DNA from: Alnus glutinosa
Taxonomy: Eukaryota > Streptophyta > Magnoliopsida > Fagales > Betulaceae
DNA length: 64,000 nt
NCBI RefSeq assembly: GCF_958979055.1
Contig: NC_084894.1
Span: forward strand, 8,686,501-8,750,500
Direction of reading: 5' to 3'
Below, one piece after another: positions 1-12,389 of the stretch; the first letter of the stretch is position 1, and each line of letters opens with the position of its first letter. Below the pieces are notes generated by a model that was not told the DNA's origin, did not search any database, and saw only the letters and a program-made list of their open reading frames with translations. The translations under genes were made by a program, and so were the position numbers.

Positions 1-1433
1 GTTTCAGTTGGATAATTGTATTCATTCATGTTATGGCATGATCGGTTTCCTTTGTAAGCAACAACAGCCGCATATATTTGGCCAAGAGTATCAGTTCCAA
101 CAGTTGTTCCATCAATGGCACTGCAGATAACACTAACTGGGTATTTTGGGGGAGCATTATATTGAGCTGCTTCAGTAATTATACTCTCCAAATAGTCCTT
201 CAGATCAGAAGATATATTTAATTGACTGCGAAGACAGAAGTTTAATTTCAGGTTTATTAATTAATAGAGTTTAGAGCTATAGAATAGTACATGATAATGA
301 GGAAAAGTATAGTACTAATTACCCGCAAGTATTAAATCTCTTGCTAAGTGTTGAAAGACCATCAGGTCTGGAAGCAATTCTATCAATTTCAGTCCATGAT
401 TTTTGGATGGTTTCAAAGCAACTTTGACTAGTTTCCTGCACCGGCCATCGCAGTAATTGCTGTAAGTTTTTGAAGGCTTTAAACATAATTTAACATAAGA
501 TCTCAAAATATAAAAAAGTTGGTGTGTTACTTTAAAATCCTTGGTTACTATAGAGTAGTATCCAACTTCCGGTGAAATGCCGTCAAAGTAAAGGATTGGA
601 GCTGAAGAAGCTAGAGATCCAAGAACAATGTGTGGATACTTTAGCCGAAACCATGCTGCAAGCACTGCAAAATTATGTAAAAAAAAAAATATTCAAGACA
701 AAGGATGAAAAAGTTAGTGACTGAGAAATGGATTTATAGTGATCACTTACTTCCTCCATAGGAGCCTCCAATAGCGATTATTGGAGAATATTCCGCAGAT
801 AAATTTTTCTTTACGTGTAAGAGCACAGCAGCGTAATCTGCTATAGCCTGAGCCGAGTTGAAATAACCACGAGTGCTCGCATTCTTCAAAGCCTCTTTCA
901 TTGATCCAAATGGTACCGATTTCCCATAGTACCGATGCTATTTATTTAGAATACAACAATTTCTCAGTCTATGATTGCAGTACCTAACGTGTCAAAACTG
1001 CCATAATTTCACTTTTACGTACCTCTATGAAGAGCTGGAGGGCCTTAAACCGGAGGGCATTATCATTGAGAAACCCAACGGTGGATAAATCATGATCCAA
1101 AGATTCTTCTGCGCCAAGATATGCAAATATTGGTGCGTTGGAATCCGCTCCACCCCAGTACTTGAAGTTGATAACATATCTTTGTTGAAAAGTGGCGTAG
1201 CTTTCAGGCCTGTAGTTGAAGTGATCGAGCTGTTGGGTGTAATAAAATGTTTTGAAATCCTCGGCCGTGTCGGATGAAGAATATGTGGTTTGAGGTTCAT
1301 CATGTTGCGATGTTCTCCGTATAACTGTTCCAAGCCGAGGAATGTTAAGCTGCGTCGCAGAAGCCCAGATTGGGAAAAATAGGAAGAGTATAGAAAGTGA
1401 TTGCGATGAGTATCCAAGAGACTCCATGGCCAA
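1..1433 (-). CDS. S28 serine carboxypeptidase copy A (5' part, cut by window edge)
   Basis: This is a Pro-X carboxypeptidase-like peptidase of family S28, which removes C-terminal residues after proline in the secretory pathway or vacuole. Exons read on the minus strand are 1433-1023, 937-751, 664-531, 435-323 and 225-1 (edge). All junctions are GT/AG and the phases join in frame. Residues 1-27 look like a signal peptide (hydrophobic [12 protein letters not shown]). HRYYGKS opens exon 2 and the nucleophile motif GGSYGG ends it, with Ser near residue 196. The Asp and His of the triad lie outside the window. The start is the first Met; a second Met two codons later is equally possible. The copy is almost identical to B at a fixed offset of 8972 bp. 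No stop or frameshift is visible, so I take it as functional. Confidence 0.9.
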
Positions 1434-1501
1434 GACTCAAGAGGTTCTCTTCTGTAAACCTCTCTTTCAAGTTTCAAGTTTTAATGTGCTTAATTGGGAC
1501 A

Positions 1502-1509
1502 TATTTATA
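1502..1509 (-). promoter_or_regulatory. TATA box of copy A
   Basis: TATAAATA on the minus strand lies about 70 bp upstream of the ATG. The same box sits at similar spacing before B, C and D (TATAAA core, about 50-75 bp upstream), which supports these starts. Confidence 0.6.
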
Positions 1510-2040
1510 CAAGAAGACTTAAGAATGTCTTGTCATGGAGTCTACGTACGTATATATATATATGATGAAATTAATATTGTTGACGTAATAAATTATTTTA
1601 AAAAAAAAATTGTTTTTTTTTATAAAATTTGTTGGAGTTGGTTACAACAAAGACTAATTCAACAGTTGAGATTAAGTATATGTTAATGTTAAACAGTCAG
1701 ATTTTAATGACTATTGAATTAATATTTATTTTTTATTAATTTTAAAATTAAGTGTTAATGAACAACAAGCATTTAAAGTGCTGAATTGACACTATTTAAT
1801 CCACTACAGACCGGTTTTAATCACAATGAAATTTTTTTTCTCTTTTTCTATCTTTCTCGAAAACCCTTCTACAGTTTTAAAATTCTTATTTATTTCCTTC
1901 CTAGAATATGGGGAGTCAAATTTAAAAAAAAAAAAAAAAAATTATGAGTAAAATTGAATTGATTTTTTTTTTTTTTAAAAAAAATTTGACAAAAAATTTT
2001 GGTGGGGCCGGTGCCGTAGGTCCACCCCTGATTCTAGTGG

Positions 2041-2095
2041 ACGGACGCGGGGAGGCGACTCGGTCAAGCAAAAGTGATCGTGGTCATTAAAGCAG
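2041..2095. promoter_or_regulatory. Conserved upstream block with W-box core, copy 1
   Basis: This block of about 55 bp contains GGTCAA (reverse complement TTGACC, a WRKY W-box core) followed by an AAGTGATCGTGGTCATTAAA-type stretch. It recurs upstream of B at 14817-14873 and again at 16997-17052. Conservation between paralogous promoters suggests function, but shared descent alone could also explain it. Confidence 0.4.
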
Positions 2096-4032
2096 GAGAA
2101 ATAAAATAAATAAAATAAAATACGATTATATGAACTACTTTTGCGCAAGCAAAGCTTGTCGTGCTCATTGGTTGTGACTTGTGAGTTGTCAAAATAACTG
2201 ACACAGATTAGTTGGTTTCACCTATTCCTTCATCTTCCATTGAATTTGATCGTGGAAATTTATATCCAACTTGTTTCTACATTTATATCTATCACATCCA
2301 ATTGATCAAAGGTACCTATGTATGTCTACCTAACTACGCAAATATTTATTTCTTTTCAGCAGACATAAATGTATTTTTGTTTTCACACCACTCTCTTTTA
2401 TAGGGTAGGTAATGTATACGAAGATCCAAAATTGTACACTCACTATACACCATCTTATATGGGGAGGAGTCTACTAGGATATAGAATTCAAGACCTGATT
2501 GATACGCAACAACTGTTGTGCATGCTTCAGGACCTATGTGGTGGGTGCACAATAATTGTACATCTTTGTAGATATATGAGGTGAGACCCATCCCACCATA
2601 TAGTTTTCACTTGGAATGAGTCCTACCTCATGTCTTTGGAAACTTGCACAACACAACTGTTGTACAAGAGTCTTTTTCCTTTAGGACCCAACTCATGTGA
2701 GTGGGTGTGTAATTTTTGGTGTTTTTCTAACACTCCCCTATGAATATTAGGAAAATAATTTTTTTTACATCATATTACCTTACACCAACTCTACACTAAG
2801 ATACATACGTGTGAAACTTATGCATGTGAGTCCCTTGTGCATTGATCCCACACCCAATGTGTCTTGGTGTAGCATTGATGTAGAGTAATGTGATATAGAA
2901 ATAATACATCTCATGAATATTATGTGACATAAGGGTATCAAAGTAACAATTTAAGATATATGTATATATATATTTTTTTCTTTGGATAGCTCTCAATTTG
3001 GCTTAAGAGTTGTAAAAAAAAAACTACAGCGTCTGTGTTGTAGTTGTTTTAAGGGTCTAGATTTAATTTCAATGGTTTGATAAGAAAGAAAGAGAAAGTA
3101 AAATTAATTTTGAACCCTTCAACGCAAATCCTCTAATGCTTACTTTGTTAGGTTGAAGACGTACAATGGTTGGCTTTTTTCTTATGCTCAATTTATTTTG
3201 ATGTTGTAAAATATTTTCAACGAAATAATTTTTTTAAAAAAATAATTTTTTAAAATAATTTTTTTAAAAAAATAAATTTTTAAAATTATTTTTTAACATT
3301 TGACTCTTATGAAAAAACCACCGACCGTGAAAAATCACGGGCGGCAAAATTCCGTGATTTCCCACTCTCACTTGTGTTTTTAATTTTTAAACAAATAAAA
3401 TTTCTCTTAAAGCGTTTGGCACTGAGAGCTGTGCACCGAGAATCGAAGCTGCTCGGCTCGAAGAAGCTTCGGGTATCAACCGCCTCAAACTCTGCATCTT
3501 TCTCTCTCTCTCTCTCTGTGTGAGGAACCCTTGGACGAAGAAGAATTGTACGGTCTTCTCTGTAAGCTGGTTCTCAGTGCACTCTTCGCAAATAAGGCCT
3601 AGCTTGAGGCCCATCTTGAATATCTGGGTCTATTTCTTGTCAATTGTTCAGCCCTATGTATAGTTTTTCCTTTTGGGCCCGGAGTGTATGGATGAAGACT
3701 TTAAGTGGTGGGCTAATATTTTCTGAACATTCAGCGTTTTTTTTTTTTTTTCCTCCTAGTCACGTGGTTGTAAAGATTTATTTGGAATTACTATTTTGCA
3801 AAAAAAAAAAAAAAAAAAAAAACATGGAGTGTTTGGATTTGCATTTTAAAAACTGTAAGTTCTAAAAAGTGTGAAAAATATTGTGATTTTTGGCAGCAGG
3901 CTAGAGAATGCTTATTTGAAAATGCGCAATTAATTTAAATTAAACATACAATTTCTCACTACAAATATTTGGTGTGTCAATTACCAATTAAGATTTCCTA
4001 ATTTGCTTTGTTGCTTGGGAATGTATGTATGG

Positions 4033-4590
4033 TAGGCTTGTACAAACAGAGCGGTTAACTGCCTTGTAATCACATAATTGTATTTGAAGGTTGTTATAAA
4101 AAACTGTTAACTGCCTTGCTCTAGGCATAAGGGTAGGGGTAGGCGGTTAATAATCGTTAATCGTCTACCCTTATATAAGGGTAGGGGTAGGTGGTTAACA
4201 TAAAAACGACGCCGTATAATATGATTCGATTTTATCTAAGATGATATCATTTTACATAGGTTTTTAACAAAATAAAAATATCAAAATAGAGTTTCATCAT
4301 ATTTGGGGTTAACTTGAGAGTTGAGACTCATTATTATTTGGATCAATCCCTATGATTATAAAAAAAAGGCCTTATATTATTTAAAATAAGCCCAGAAAAG
4401 AGGTTAGGAAAAGCACAAAAGCCCATATATAAAAAATCGGTTATCAACCATTGGTTATAAAATAACCGTTAATCGTCTAAGTAGAGTGGTTGCAATTATT
4501 AAAATACAATATTAATCGCCTTAGACGGTTGCGGTTAAAGCCACTAACATCTAACCATAACCGATTGCATAATTGTTTTATTTCCACTTT
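4033..4590. mobile_element. Degenerate hAT-like non-autonomous element
   Basis: The stretch is full of CGGTTAA / TTAACCG motifs in both orientations, from TAGGCTTGTACAAAC to ATAACCGATTGCATAA. This resembles the subterminal repeats of plant hAT elements and the element in intron 1 of D. I found no clean target-site duplication or intact right end. Confidence 0.35.
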
Positions 4591-6867
4591 AAATAAGAAA
4601 TGAATAAGTTTGCGTTTACCTTATTTCCCTTATTTGCACTTTTTCTACTACTATCTCTTCTTCTACAACAATTTCCATATTGACATCCTTTTCTTCCATG
4701 CCCAATCTTACGTCCCCAGCAATTCTCCACCAGCTGGCCTCCATATATACATATACCCAGTTTTCCCTCAAAAAAATGTCATCATCACTAGATCGACCTC
4801 CTACCACTCGTTTCACTGTTCTCCATCTCTTCTGCAAAACTGTCATCATTTCTAGCTTTCCACCTCGATCTTCCTTCTGATCACTGTTCATGTGCTTTGC
4901 TTTTAATTAAACATGAATATTGTTAAAAGAAAAAAGAAAGGCCAATGCAGATTTGTGATGAACATATTGGATATGGTAGGCCAACCCAAATTGTCAAGTG
5001 CGTGTTGCACATGAAGAACTTGCACCATAATAGTGGACGACTGAACAACGTGGAGAACTCAACTCATGCCTGTTCTTTTTGACTCAGAAGCATCACACAA
5101 ACACACACACGTATACTTGCGTTTTGGCTTTATATATAATAGTGGGAAGGTGCAGCACTCTTGGCCATTAATGTTGGACCATAAAGGCCAGTGCAAGGGT
5201 CTCAAATCATGCTTCTTCAAAAGGAGAAAAAAAAGATTGAAAAAACCTGTCAAACATGGACAGTTGAGTCAGAAAGAAAGATAAAAAAGAATAATGACAT
5301 AGGGTTGGAAATGCACTAATGCCTTATCTATATATGCAGTCCAAAGGACCAACATCTTGAGAACATCCTTCATAATAGTTTGAATTGCGGATCCCATTTG
5401 CCACCATATATGTTTCTACAAGTCATTTTACTCTCGCCCGCATTTCTTTTTTGAGAAACGCTACATCACTTTGAAGTGTATGCTATCTGATATGACAGTA
5501 AAAATTATTATTAGATTTTGGGTGAATTACCATTAATTTTTATTTTTTTTAAAAATTTATTGTAATTTTAGGGTTATTTTATAATTTTATAAAGTTTATA
5601 GAGGTATAAGAGTCATTTTACTCTTTGACTGTTCGATATAACCTCATATCTTAGGGGTGAGATTGTAAAAAATTGAAAGTTCTTTTTTTGTTTAACTTTG
5701 AGAGAGAGATTGGAAAAGTGATGAAAGTTCAAAAGGGTTAAGCGAAGGTTTTCCAAAAATTATTAAATTCATCTTTAGATTCAAAATTCAATGACAATTT
5801 TCGATCATGGAATATATATAACATTTCTCTTCTTTGCTATATATATATAGGTACCCCTTTGATAAATTCGTTCTTGAGATATATGCCTTATCACCTGGGA
5901 AAAGAATTAATAAGATAATGGACGTTATCTTTGTTGAATTATTAGGACTCCAACACTGTGTATGCATTAAGTAACTGGCTCTTAAAGGCATAACAAAAGA
6001 ACAAGAGAAAAAAAATTGGTTGATAGAAATCATTTGAGATAAATGTTAATTTGAATCCCCTAAATCAAAGAATTTAGATGATTTGATTATCGTAAATTAA
6101 GGGATTTGTGTTAACCCTAATTTAAGGGATATGTTTGTACTTGAAATTATTCAAATCACATGTAAATTGAACTTTATAAATAGAGCCTTATACTCAGATC
6201 AAATAGCAAGGAAAGATGTAGTTTATAAAGCTTTAACGTGCAGATGTAAGTCATAGATCAAACCATACACCTTAATCTTTGTGTTTTATCTCGTTTCTTT
6301 TACTTGTTTTATATTATTATTAGTTTCTATACTTAATCAGGTGGCATGATATGGGAAGCGGTGAGATAAGATTCCTTTCCGGCCCTTACTTCCCACACAA
6401 ATGTAAATAATGTAATCATAAGTACTAAATGGACTTTAAATCCATTAGGAACTGGTGGAATCCACATAAGGAAACTATAGACAAAGATTATTATAATTGT
6501 AATAATTATTTCTTCCATTTTCTTACCATATCATGCCCAATAATCCATCTATAGGATACTTGATATCTTTCAATGATTTCAAATTGAACTTCAGCAAATT
6601 AAATTACTTTGGTTCTCTAGTCTCAGCTTCCATTATTCTTAATTTAAAATAAAACATATATGGAGCTCCATCACCTCATATCATATTATTGTTGAAGCAC
6701 AACTCCATTCAAAGCAGAGTTCTATAGTAAAGACTGTTAAAGTTCTAACTTACAGCGTTAATGACAAACATCCCAATAAAGACAATGAGAATAGCATTCA
6801 TAGAACTTGTAAAGTTGAAAATAATGATTAGATAGTTGAAGAGATCTCACATCTCATTAATTCATAT

Positions 6868-7021
6868 GTTAGAATATGTATGTATAGTTAGATAAGAGAT
6901 GAATAGTTGTAGCCTTCTATTATTAATGTAGAAGTTGTAAGGTTGTCTAGTGGTTATTAATACCAATATATGAATCCCTCAATTGATAGGGAGAAATATT
7001 TCGAATTCACATTTCTCACAA
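6868..7021. mobile_element. Small LTR-like insertion directly after the stop codon of B
   Basis: This block of about 154 bp starts TGTTAGAATATG and ends near TTTCTCACA(A). It has TCATA on both sides (6863-6867 and 7022-7026), a possible 5-bp duplication that includes the stop codon of B. C has no such block at this place. It is probably a solo LTR of a small retrotransposon. Confidence 0.45.
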
Positions 7022-8177
7022 TCATATAGGAATGTGCTGTTTGAAAGCCGAAAGATCCGCCTGGTACTTGGCAATCCATTTTTCAATAATCTCGACCTCT
7101 GCCTGTCTTTGCTTCACCAACCATTGCGGATCACTTGCCTTTTCCTCGAGTATGTCCAAGCAATGAGAACCTGCAGAAATTGGGCGTTTACTAGGCTTAA
7201 TTAGGTAGTCGTAAACAATCTCTTGGAAAATTGTATGACAACATCATATGACATATCTAAATTTTTTTCTTTTCTTTATGATGGTTTCTTTGTCCATGTT
7301 TCTGTTTACTTCATTTGATTTGATTTTTTATTTTTTATTTTTTTAGTACTAATGGTACTCTTCGGACCCGTTTTTGAGAAACTTCACTAATAATTCATGA
7401 TCTTTCATCACTTTTGAAATTAAGTACTCAAGCTTTAAAAAATGTCAATTTAGGGTACGTATCCATATTTCAATTAATCGTTAGAATTTTCCGTTAAATA
7501 CTGTCAAAATTCGGAAAATTCTCAAAAAAACTTTTTTTTTTTTTTTTTTTTTTTTAGGAAAAAAAGAAAAAAATTACAAGGATTTAATTAGGTGTTACTC
7601 AAAATTTAACGGAATTTGCAAAAATACCCATGCCTGAATCTTTGAAAATTTTTATAATTTTTTTAAAAAGAAAAAAATGTACACAGGAGCATTTTGAAAA
7701 TTTTAATAGGATTTAATGGAAAATTTTAACGGATGGTTGAAATTGAAAAATATTGAAAGATGTATTTCATAATTTGACACTTTTTAAAGTTTGAGTACTT
7801 ATTTACAAAAATAATGAAAGATCAAAAGTTATAAGTGAAATTTGCCCCCTTTATTTTAAATTAAAGTGACTAATATCAGAGGCACTTAAAATACATTACA
7901 TTAATTAACAACTTTACAGATCGAGGTGATAGTACCATTAATTGTAGAGACGGCGACGATGCTGTCTGATATGTCCTCCAAGACCCTATAATCAAAGATA
8001 TATGGACATAGAATGGTGGCTAATTGTAAAAAGAAAATGAATAATTGAAAAGTTGTTTACCCTCCACTGCTGTAAGGATCTTTTAGCCCATTGGAGAATA
8101 TGATGTTGCTTGCAAACCTTTGGAGAATCAGTTTTAAATCCTGCAATTTGACAATGTCAGAAGCAAGCTAGCTAGCA

Positions 8178-8213
<36 letters not shown>

Positions 8214-8729
8214 ATTATCAACGAACGATCGAGCTGCAGCATCAGCTTATTAGTACTGAAGGACTATTCATCATCAGAAACAATTTTTAAATATTCCACA
8301 AAGATATATATATAATTAAGAACATACACGACCGCCGTAATAAGTTGTCACCCAGTGTGGCCGAGGCTGGACGCCATACAAGCTCTCGCACTCATTGATG
8401 AATTCGTTAAGATTGAAAGGTCCTGGAGGGAACATAGAGTCATTGCTATCATGGCCAATGGGCATAACCATCTCACTACATTTCTGTACACATATATAAA
8501 CAAAGTCATATTATTATAATTAATTAACCAGTCAAATTAGGCTGATGCCACGCTAGCTACTCATGAATTCATTTAGATTCAATGCATATATGGTGTTTGG
8601 GTGTGATCATATCAATTAATGAGTTTTTTTTTTTTTTTTTTTTTAATACCTGGGGCTTCACTCCGACTAGATCTCCCGAACACAATGCAAAGTGCTAGCC
8701 AACCCCTTGAAGTTAATGTTATTGTTAGA

Positions 8730-8760
<31 letters not shown>

Positions 8761-10405
8761 CCAGAAAACAAGTTAATATGCACAATGTAGCCCTATAAGC
8801 TATTTAGAGTGATAGACGTAAGTGTTTAATACTGAATCACCTGTAATTTTTTGTATCATTTTCTCTCTCTTGTTTCTACCTTTATTCTCATATTTTAGAT
8901 TCTATACAAATCTCAACAGTTATAATTAAATGGAAAACTGAGAAAGCTACCTGCCATTTCCACCCTTCATTTGTTTCAGTTGGATAATTGTATTCATTCA
9001 TGTTATGGCATGACCGGTTTCCTTTGTAAGCAACAACAGCCGCATATATTTGGCCAAGAGTATCAGTTCCAACAGTTGTTCCATCAATGGCACTGCAGAT
9101 AACACTAACTGGGTATTTTGGGGGAGCATTATATTGAGCTGCTTCAGTAATTATACTCTCCAAATAGTCCTTCAGATCAGAAGATATATTTAATTGACTG
9201 CGAAGACAGAAGTTTAATTTCAGGTTTATTAATTAATAGAGTTTAGAGCTATAGAATAGTACATGATAATGAGGAAAAGTATAGTACTAATTACCCGCAA
9301 GTATTAAATCTCTTGCTAAGTGTTGAAAGACCATCAGGTCTGGAAGCAATTCTATCAATTTCAGTCCATGATTTTTGGATGGTTTCAAAGCAACTTTGAC
9401 TAGTTTCCTGCACCGGCCATCGCAGTAATTGCTGTAAGTTTTTGAAGGCTTTAAACATAATTTAACATAAGATCTCAAAATATAAAAAAGTTGGTGTGTT
9501 ACTTTAAAATCCTTGGTTACTATAGAGTAGTATCCAACTTCCGGTGAAATGCCGTCAAAGTAAAGGATTGGAGCTGAAGAAGCTAGAGATCCAAGAACAA
9601 TGTGTGGATACTTTAGCCGAAACCATGCTGCAAGCACTGCAAAATTATGTAAAAAAAAAAATATTCAAGACAAAGGATGAAAAAGTTAGTGACTGAGAAA
9701 TGGATTTATAGTGATCACTTACTTCCTCCATAGGAGCCTCCAATAGCGATTATTGGAGAATATTCCGCAGATAAATTTTTCTTTACGTGTAAGAGCACAG
9801 CAGCGTAATCTGCTATAGCCTGAGCCGAGTTGAAATAACCACGAGTGCTCGCATTCTTCAAAGCCTCTTTCATTGATCCAAATGGTACCGATTTCCCATA
9901 GTACCGATGCTATTTATTTAGAATACAACAATTTCTCAGTCTAAGATTGCAGTACCTAACGTGCCAAAACTGCCATAATTTCACTTTTACGTACCTCTAT
10001 GAAGAGCTGGAGGGCCTTAAACCGGAGGGCATTATCATTGAGAAACCCAACGGTGGATAAATCATCATCCAAAGATTCTTCTGCGCCAAGATATGCAAAT
10101 ATTGGTGCGTTGGAATCCGCTCCACCCCAGTACTTGAAGTTGATAACATATCTTTGTTGAAAAGTGGCGTAGCTTTCAGGTCTGTAGTTGAAGTGATCGA
10201 GCTGTTGGGTGTAATAAAATGTTTTGAAATCCTCAGCCGTGTCGGATGAAGAATATGTGGTTTGAGGTTCATCATGTTGCGATGTTCTCCGTATAACTGT
10301 TCCAAGCCGAGGAATGTTTAGCTGCGTCGCAGAAGCCCAGATTGGGAAAAATAGGAAGAGTATAGAAAGTAAATGGAATGAGTATCCAAGAGACTCCATG
10401 GCCAA
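7022..10405 (-). CDS. S28 serine carboxypeptidase copy B (complete, 9 exons, 508 aa)
   Basis: Exons on the minus strand are 10405-9995, 9909-9723, 9636-9503, 9407-9295, 9197-8951, 8483-8328, 8140-8061, 7985-7936 and 7170-7022. They total 1527 nt and read in frame to TGA. The signal peptide covers about residues 1-27. The catalytic residues by motif are Ser196 (GGSYGG), Asp437 ([11 protein letters not shown]) and His462 (GSHCLD). The length fits plant Pro-X carboxypeptidases (about 500 aa). The conserved YYGGH at the end of exon 6 reads YYGGR here. Intron 8 (7171-7935) holds a MITE, and intron 6 has an AT repeat near 8181-8211. The protein should be secreted or vacuolar. The substrate is inferred from the family only. 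Confidence 0.93.
7372..7846. mobile_element. Long-TIR MITE in intron 8 of B
   Basis: The two ends are imperfect inverted repeats of about 80 bp. The left arm runs through ATGATCTTTCATCACTTTTG and AAGTACTCAAGCTTTAAAAA; the right arm is its complement. There is no coding sequence. The same family sits at 21272-21749 in the same intron of C, so the insertion predates the split of B and C. Confidence 0.65.
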
Positions 10406-10477
10406 GACTCAAGAGGTTCTCTTATGTAAACCTCTCTTTCAAGTTTCAAGTTTTAATGTGCTTAATTGGGACATATA

Positions 10478-10485
10478 TATTTATA
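10478..10485 (-). promoter_or_regulatory. TATA box of copy B
   Basis: TATAAATA lies about 73 bp upstream of the B start codon, in sequence matching the promoter of A. Confidence 0.55.
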
Positions 10486-11156
10486 CTATAAGATTTAAGA
10501 ATGTCTTGTCATCGGTTAAGATTAAGATCACTAATTCAACGGTTAAGATTAATAACCTGTTAATATCAAACGGTCAGATTTTAATGACTATTGAATTAAC
10601 ATTTATTTTCTATTAATTGTGAAATTACTAGCAGTAGATTCCCAACCATATTCCCTATATTTAGGAAATAAAACTACTTTTTGGTTTCCCATAAAAAAAT
10701 ACCCCACAATAGATTATAGTGCCTTTCCCTATATCAATTAAATATTATTTTGAGAAAAATATATATTAGCCCCCCAAACTACTACCATTTCTTCGGATGG
10801 CACCCTAAACAACCAAAGCTTGCACTCCGGCCTCCCAAACTACCAACTCCCCATTTTTTGGCCCCCTCCGTCAATTTATCTTGTCTAAATGGATAGAAAT
10901 GAGTCACATGCACGACATGTGAGTTTTTAAGCCCAAATAACCCAAAAATACCCCTTTACTTACGCTTGAAAGTCATCCCGTATTTTTTATTTTTTGTTTT
11001 TCACTCCTTCGCAGCAGGTCGTCACCCCACACGTCGGTGACACCGCTCAACCTCACCTTCCGACAGCTCCAGCAGGTCGTCTCCCCACATGTCGGCGACT
11101 CCTTCCAATGTAGTAGCTCGGAGGAGGACACCGCAAAATCCTAGAGATTTCGACAC

Positions 11157-11336
11157 CTGGAGTCGCTGAAGTTGAAGGGGAAGCCTAGGGCCGCAATGTT
11201 AAATCTGATACTGGAGGATTGGGGAGGCTATGTCATGCCCTGGGTTAACGAGATCGCCGTGTCGTTCATCTGCCTCAAGTTGCTTCACTTCTGGCGAATG
11301 ATTGTCAGGGACTTGAATTTGGAGCCAGTCTTATAA
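11157..11336 (+). pseudogene. COI1: Captured COI1 (jasmonate receptor F-box LRR protein) fragment, copy 1
   Basis: The frame reads LESLKLKGKPRAAMLNL, then EDWGGYV, PWVNEIAVSF and HFWRMIVRD, ending at TAA. This matches the LRR part of COI1, the F-box receptor for jasmonoyl-isoleucine, in which KLKGKPRAAMFNLIPE and WGGYVTPWV are conserved. About 60 codons remain, with no F-box and no remaining LRRs, so it cannot be a receptor. It lies within a mobile element. The family call is from memory of COI1 sequences. Confidence 0.75.
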
Positions 11337-11733
11337 TGAAATGAACATTCCTAAACTACCACCATTTCTTCGGATGGCACCCTAAACAACCAAAGCTTGC
11401 ACTCCGGCCTCCCAAACTACCAACTCCCCATTTTTTGGCCCCCTCCGTCAATTTATCTTGTCTAAATGGATAGAAATGAGTCACATGCACGACATGTGAG
11501 TTTTTAAGCCCAAATAACCCAAAAATACCTCTTTACTTACGCTTGAAAGTCATCCCGTATTTTTTATTTTTTGTTTTTCACTCCTTCGCAGCAGGTCGTC
11601 ACCCCACACGTCGGTGACACCGCTCAACCTCACCTTCCGACAGCTCCAGCAGGTCGTCTCCCCACATGTCGGCGACTCCTTCCAATGCAGTAGCTCGGAG
11701 GAGGACACCGCAAAATCCTAGAGATTTCGACAC

Positions 11734-11913
11734 CTGGAGTCGCTGAAGTTGAAGGGGAAGCCTAGGGCCGCAATGTTAAATCTGATACTGGAGGATTGGG
11801 GAGGCTATGTCATGCCCTGGGTTAACGAGATCGCCGTGTCGTTCATCTGTCTCAAGTTGCTTCACTTCTGGCGAATGATTGTCAGGGACTTGAATTTGGA
11901 GCCAGTCTTATAA
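11734..11913 (+). pseudogene. COI1: Captured COI1 fragment, copy 2
   Basis: This is the second copy of the COI1 LRR fragment, carried on the second 577-bp unit. It keeps the same reading frame and the same TAA. Confidence 0.75.
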
Positions 11914-12134
11914 TGAAATGAACATTCCAAAAGGAAAGTAAGAGTAATATCCCGAGTGGAGAGGCATCTTGACAATTAAAAAGTATGGGGTTCTCTCTAG
12001 AAAATATTTATTTCACTCTTGGTAACCATAGTGATGATATCTTGACAAATCTAAACAATGTATAAAGGGAAGATCAAACAGCAACTAAAGTTGAGCTACA
12101 AAAGCTTTGGGAGGTATGAAATGTCAATAACCCA

Positions 12135-12389
12135 TTAGCTTGAGAGGGCAAAGTTGAGAGCACTATGAACTTCGACACCAATCTGGGCTTCAGCTTTCTC
12201 CAACTCAGTTGCGGTCGAATTGAGCTTCTTGTTAAACTCTGCAAGGCCCTTTTGGACCAAGCTCGGGTCAATACGGTCAATTGGAACGGCCTTTATTGCA
12301 ATTATGTTAGCAACAAAGTTAGCATAGATAAAAGCAAACCCACTACTAAGGAAATACTTAGTCGTGTCATTTCCTTCATGCATTGACAT
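12135..12389 (-). pseudogene. Captured mitochondrial ATP synthase delta' subunit fragment (C-terminal)
   Basis: Read on the minus strand, 84 codons give [19 protein letters not shown], then [40 protein letters not shown] and HSALNFAL, ending in a stop. This resembles the C-terminal half of the plant F1-ATPase delta' (bacterial epsilon-like) subunit, which sits on the rotor stalk. The N-terminal half and transit peptide are missing. Its orientation is opposite to the neighbouring COI1 and P450 pieces. Confidence 0.7.

Larger units (their letters stand above)
1434..6867. other. Intergenic DNA between A and the 3' side of B
   Basis: Positions 1434-2130 are the upstream region of A and match the upstream region of B (10406-10627 plus 14126-14870). 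The rest is AT-rich with poly-A/T tracts (1922-1940, 3801-3822). A minus-strand reading frame at 3387-3539 begins MQSLRRLIPEASSS and resembles the start of an organelle-targeted protein; I could not identify it and it is probably a fragment. Positions 6538-6690 are alike to the 3' flank of C (20875-21010), so they are ancestral 3' flank of B. Confidence 0.6.
10773..11926. repeat. 577-bp tandem duplication inside the Pack-MULE
   Basis: Two almost identical units (10773-11349 and 11350-11926) each hold a TIR-like start, a short GC-rich stretch and a COI1 fragment. Only a few base differences are visible, so the duplication is recent. Confidence 0.85.

Noticed and set aside
1025..1477. Alternative open frames of 150 codons on the minus strand and 61 codons on the plus strand over exon 1 of A
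   Set aside because: They are shadows of the real S28 exon, which has homology, a signal peptide and correct splice phase; the same shadows recur in B and C.
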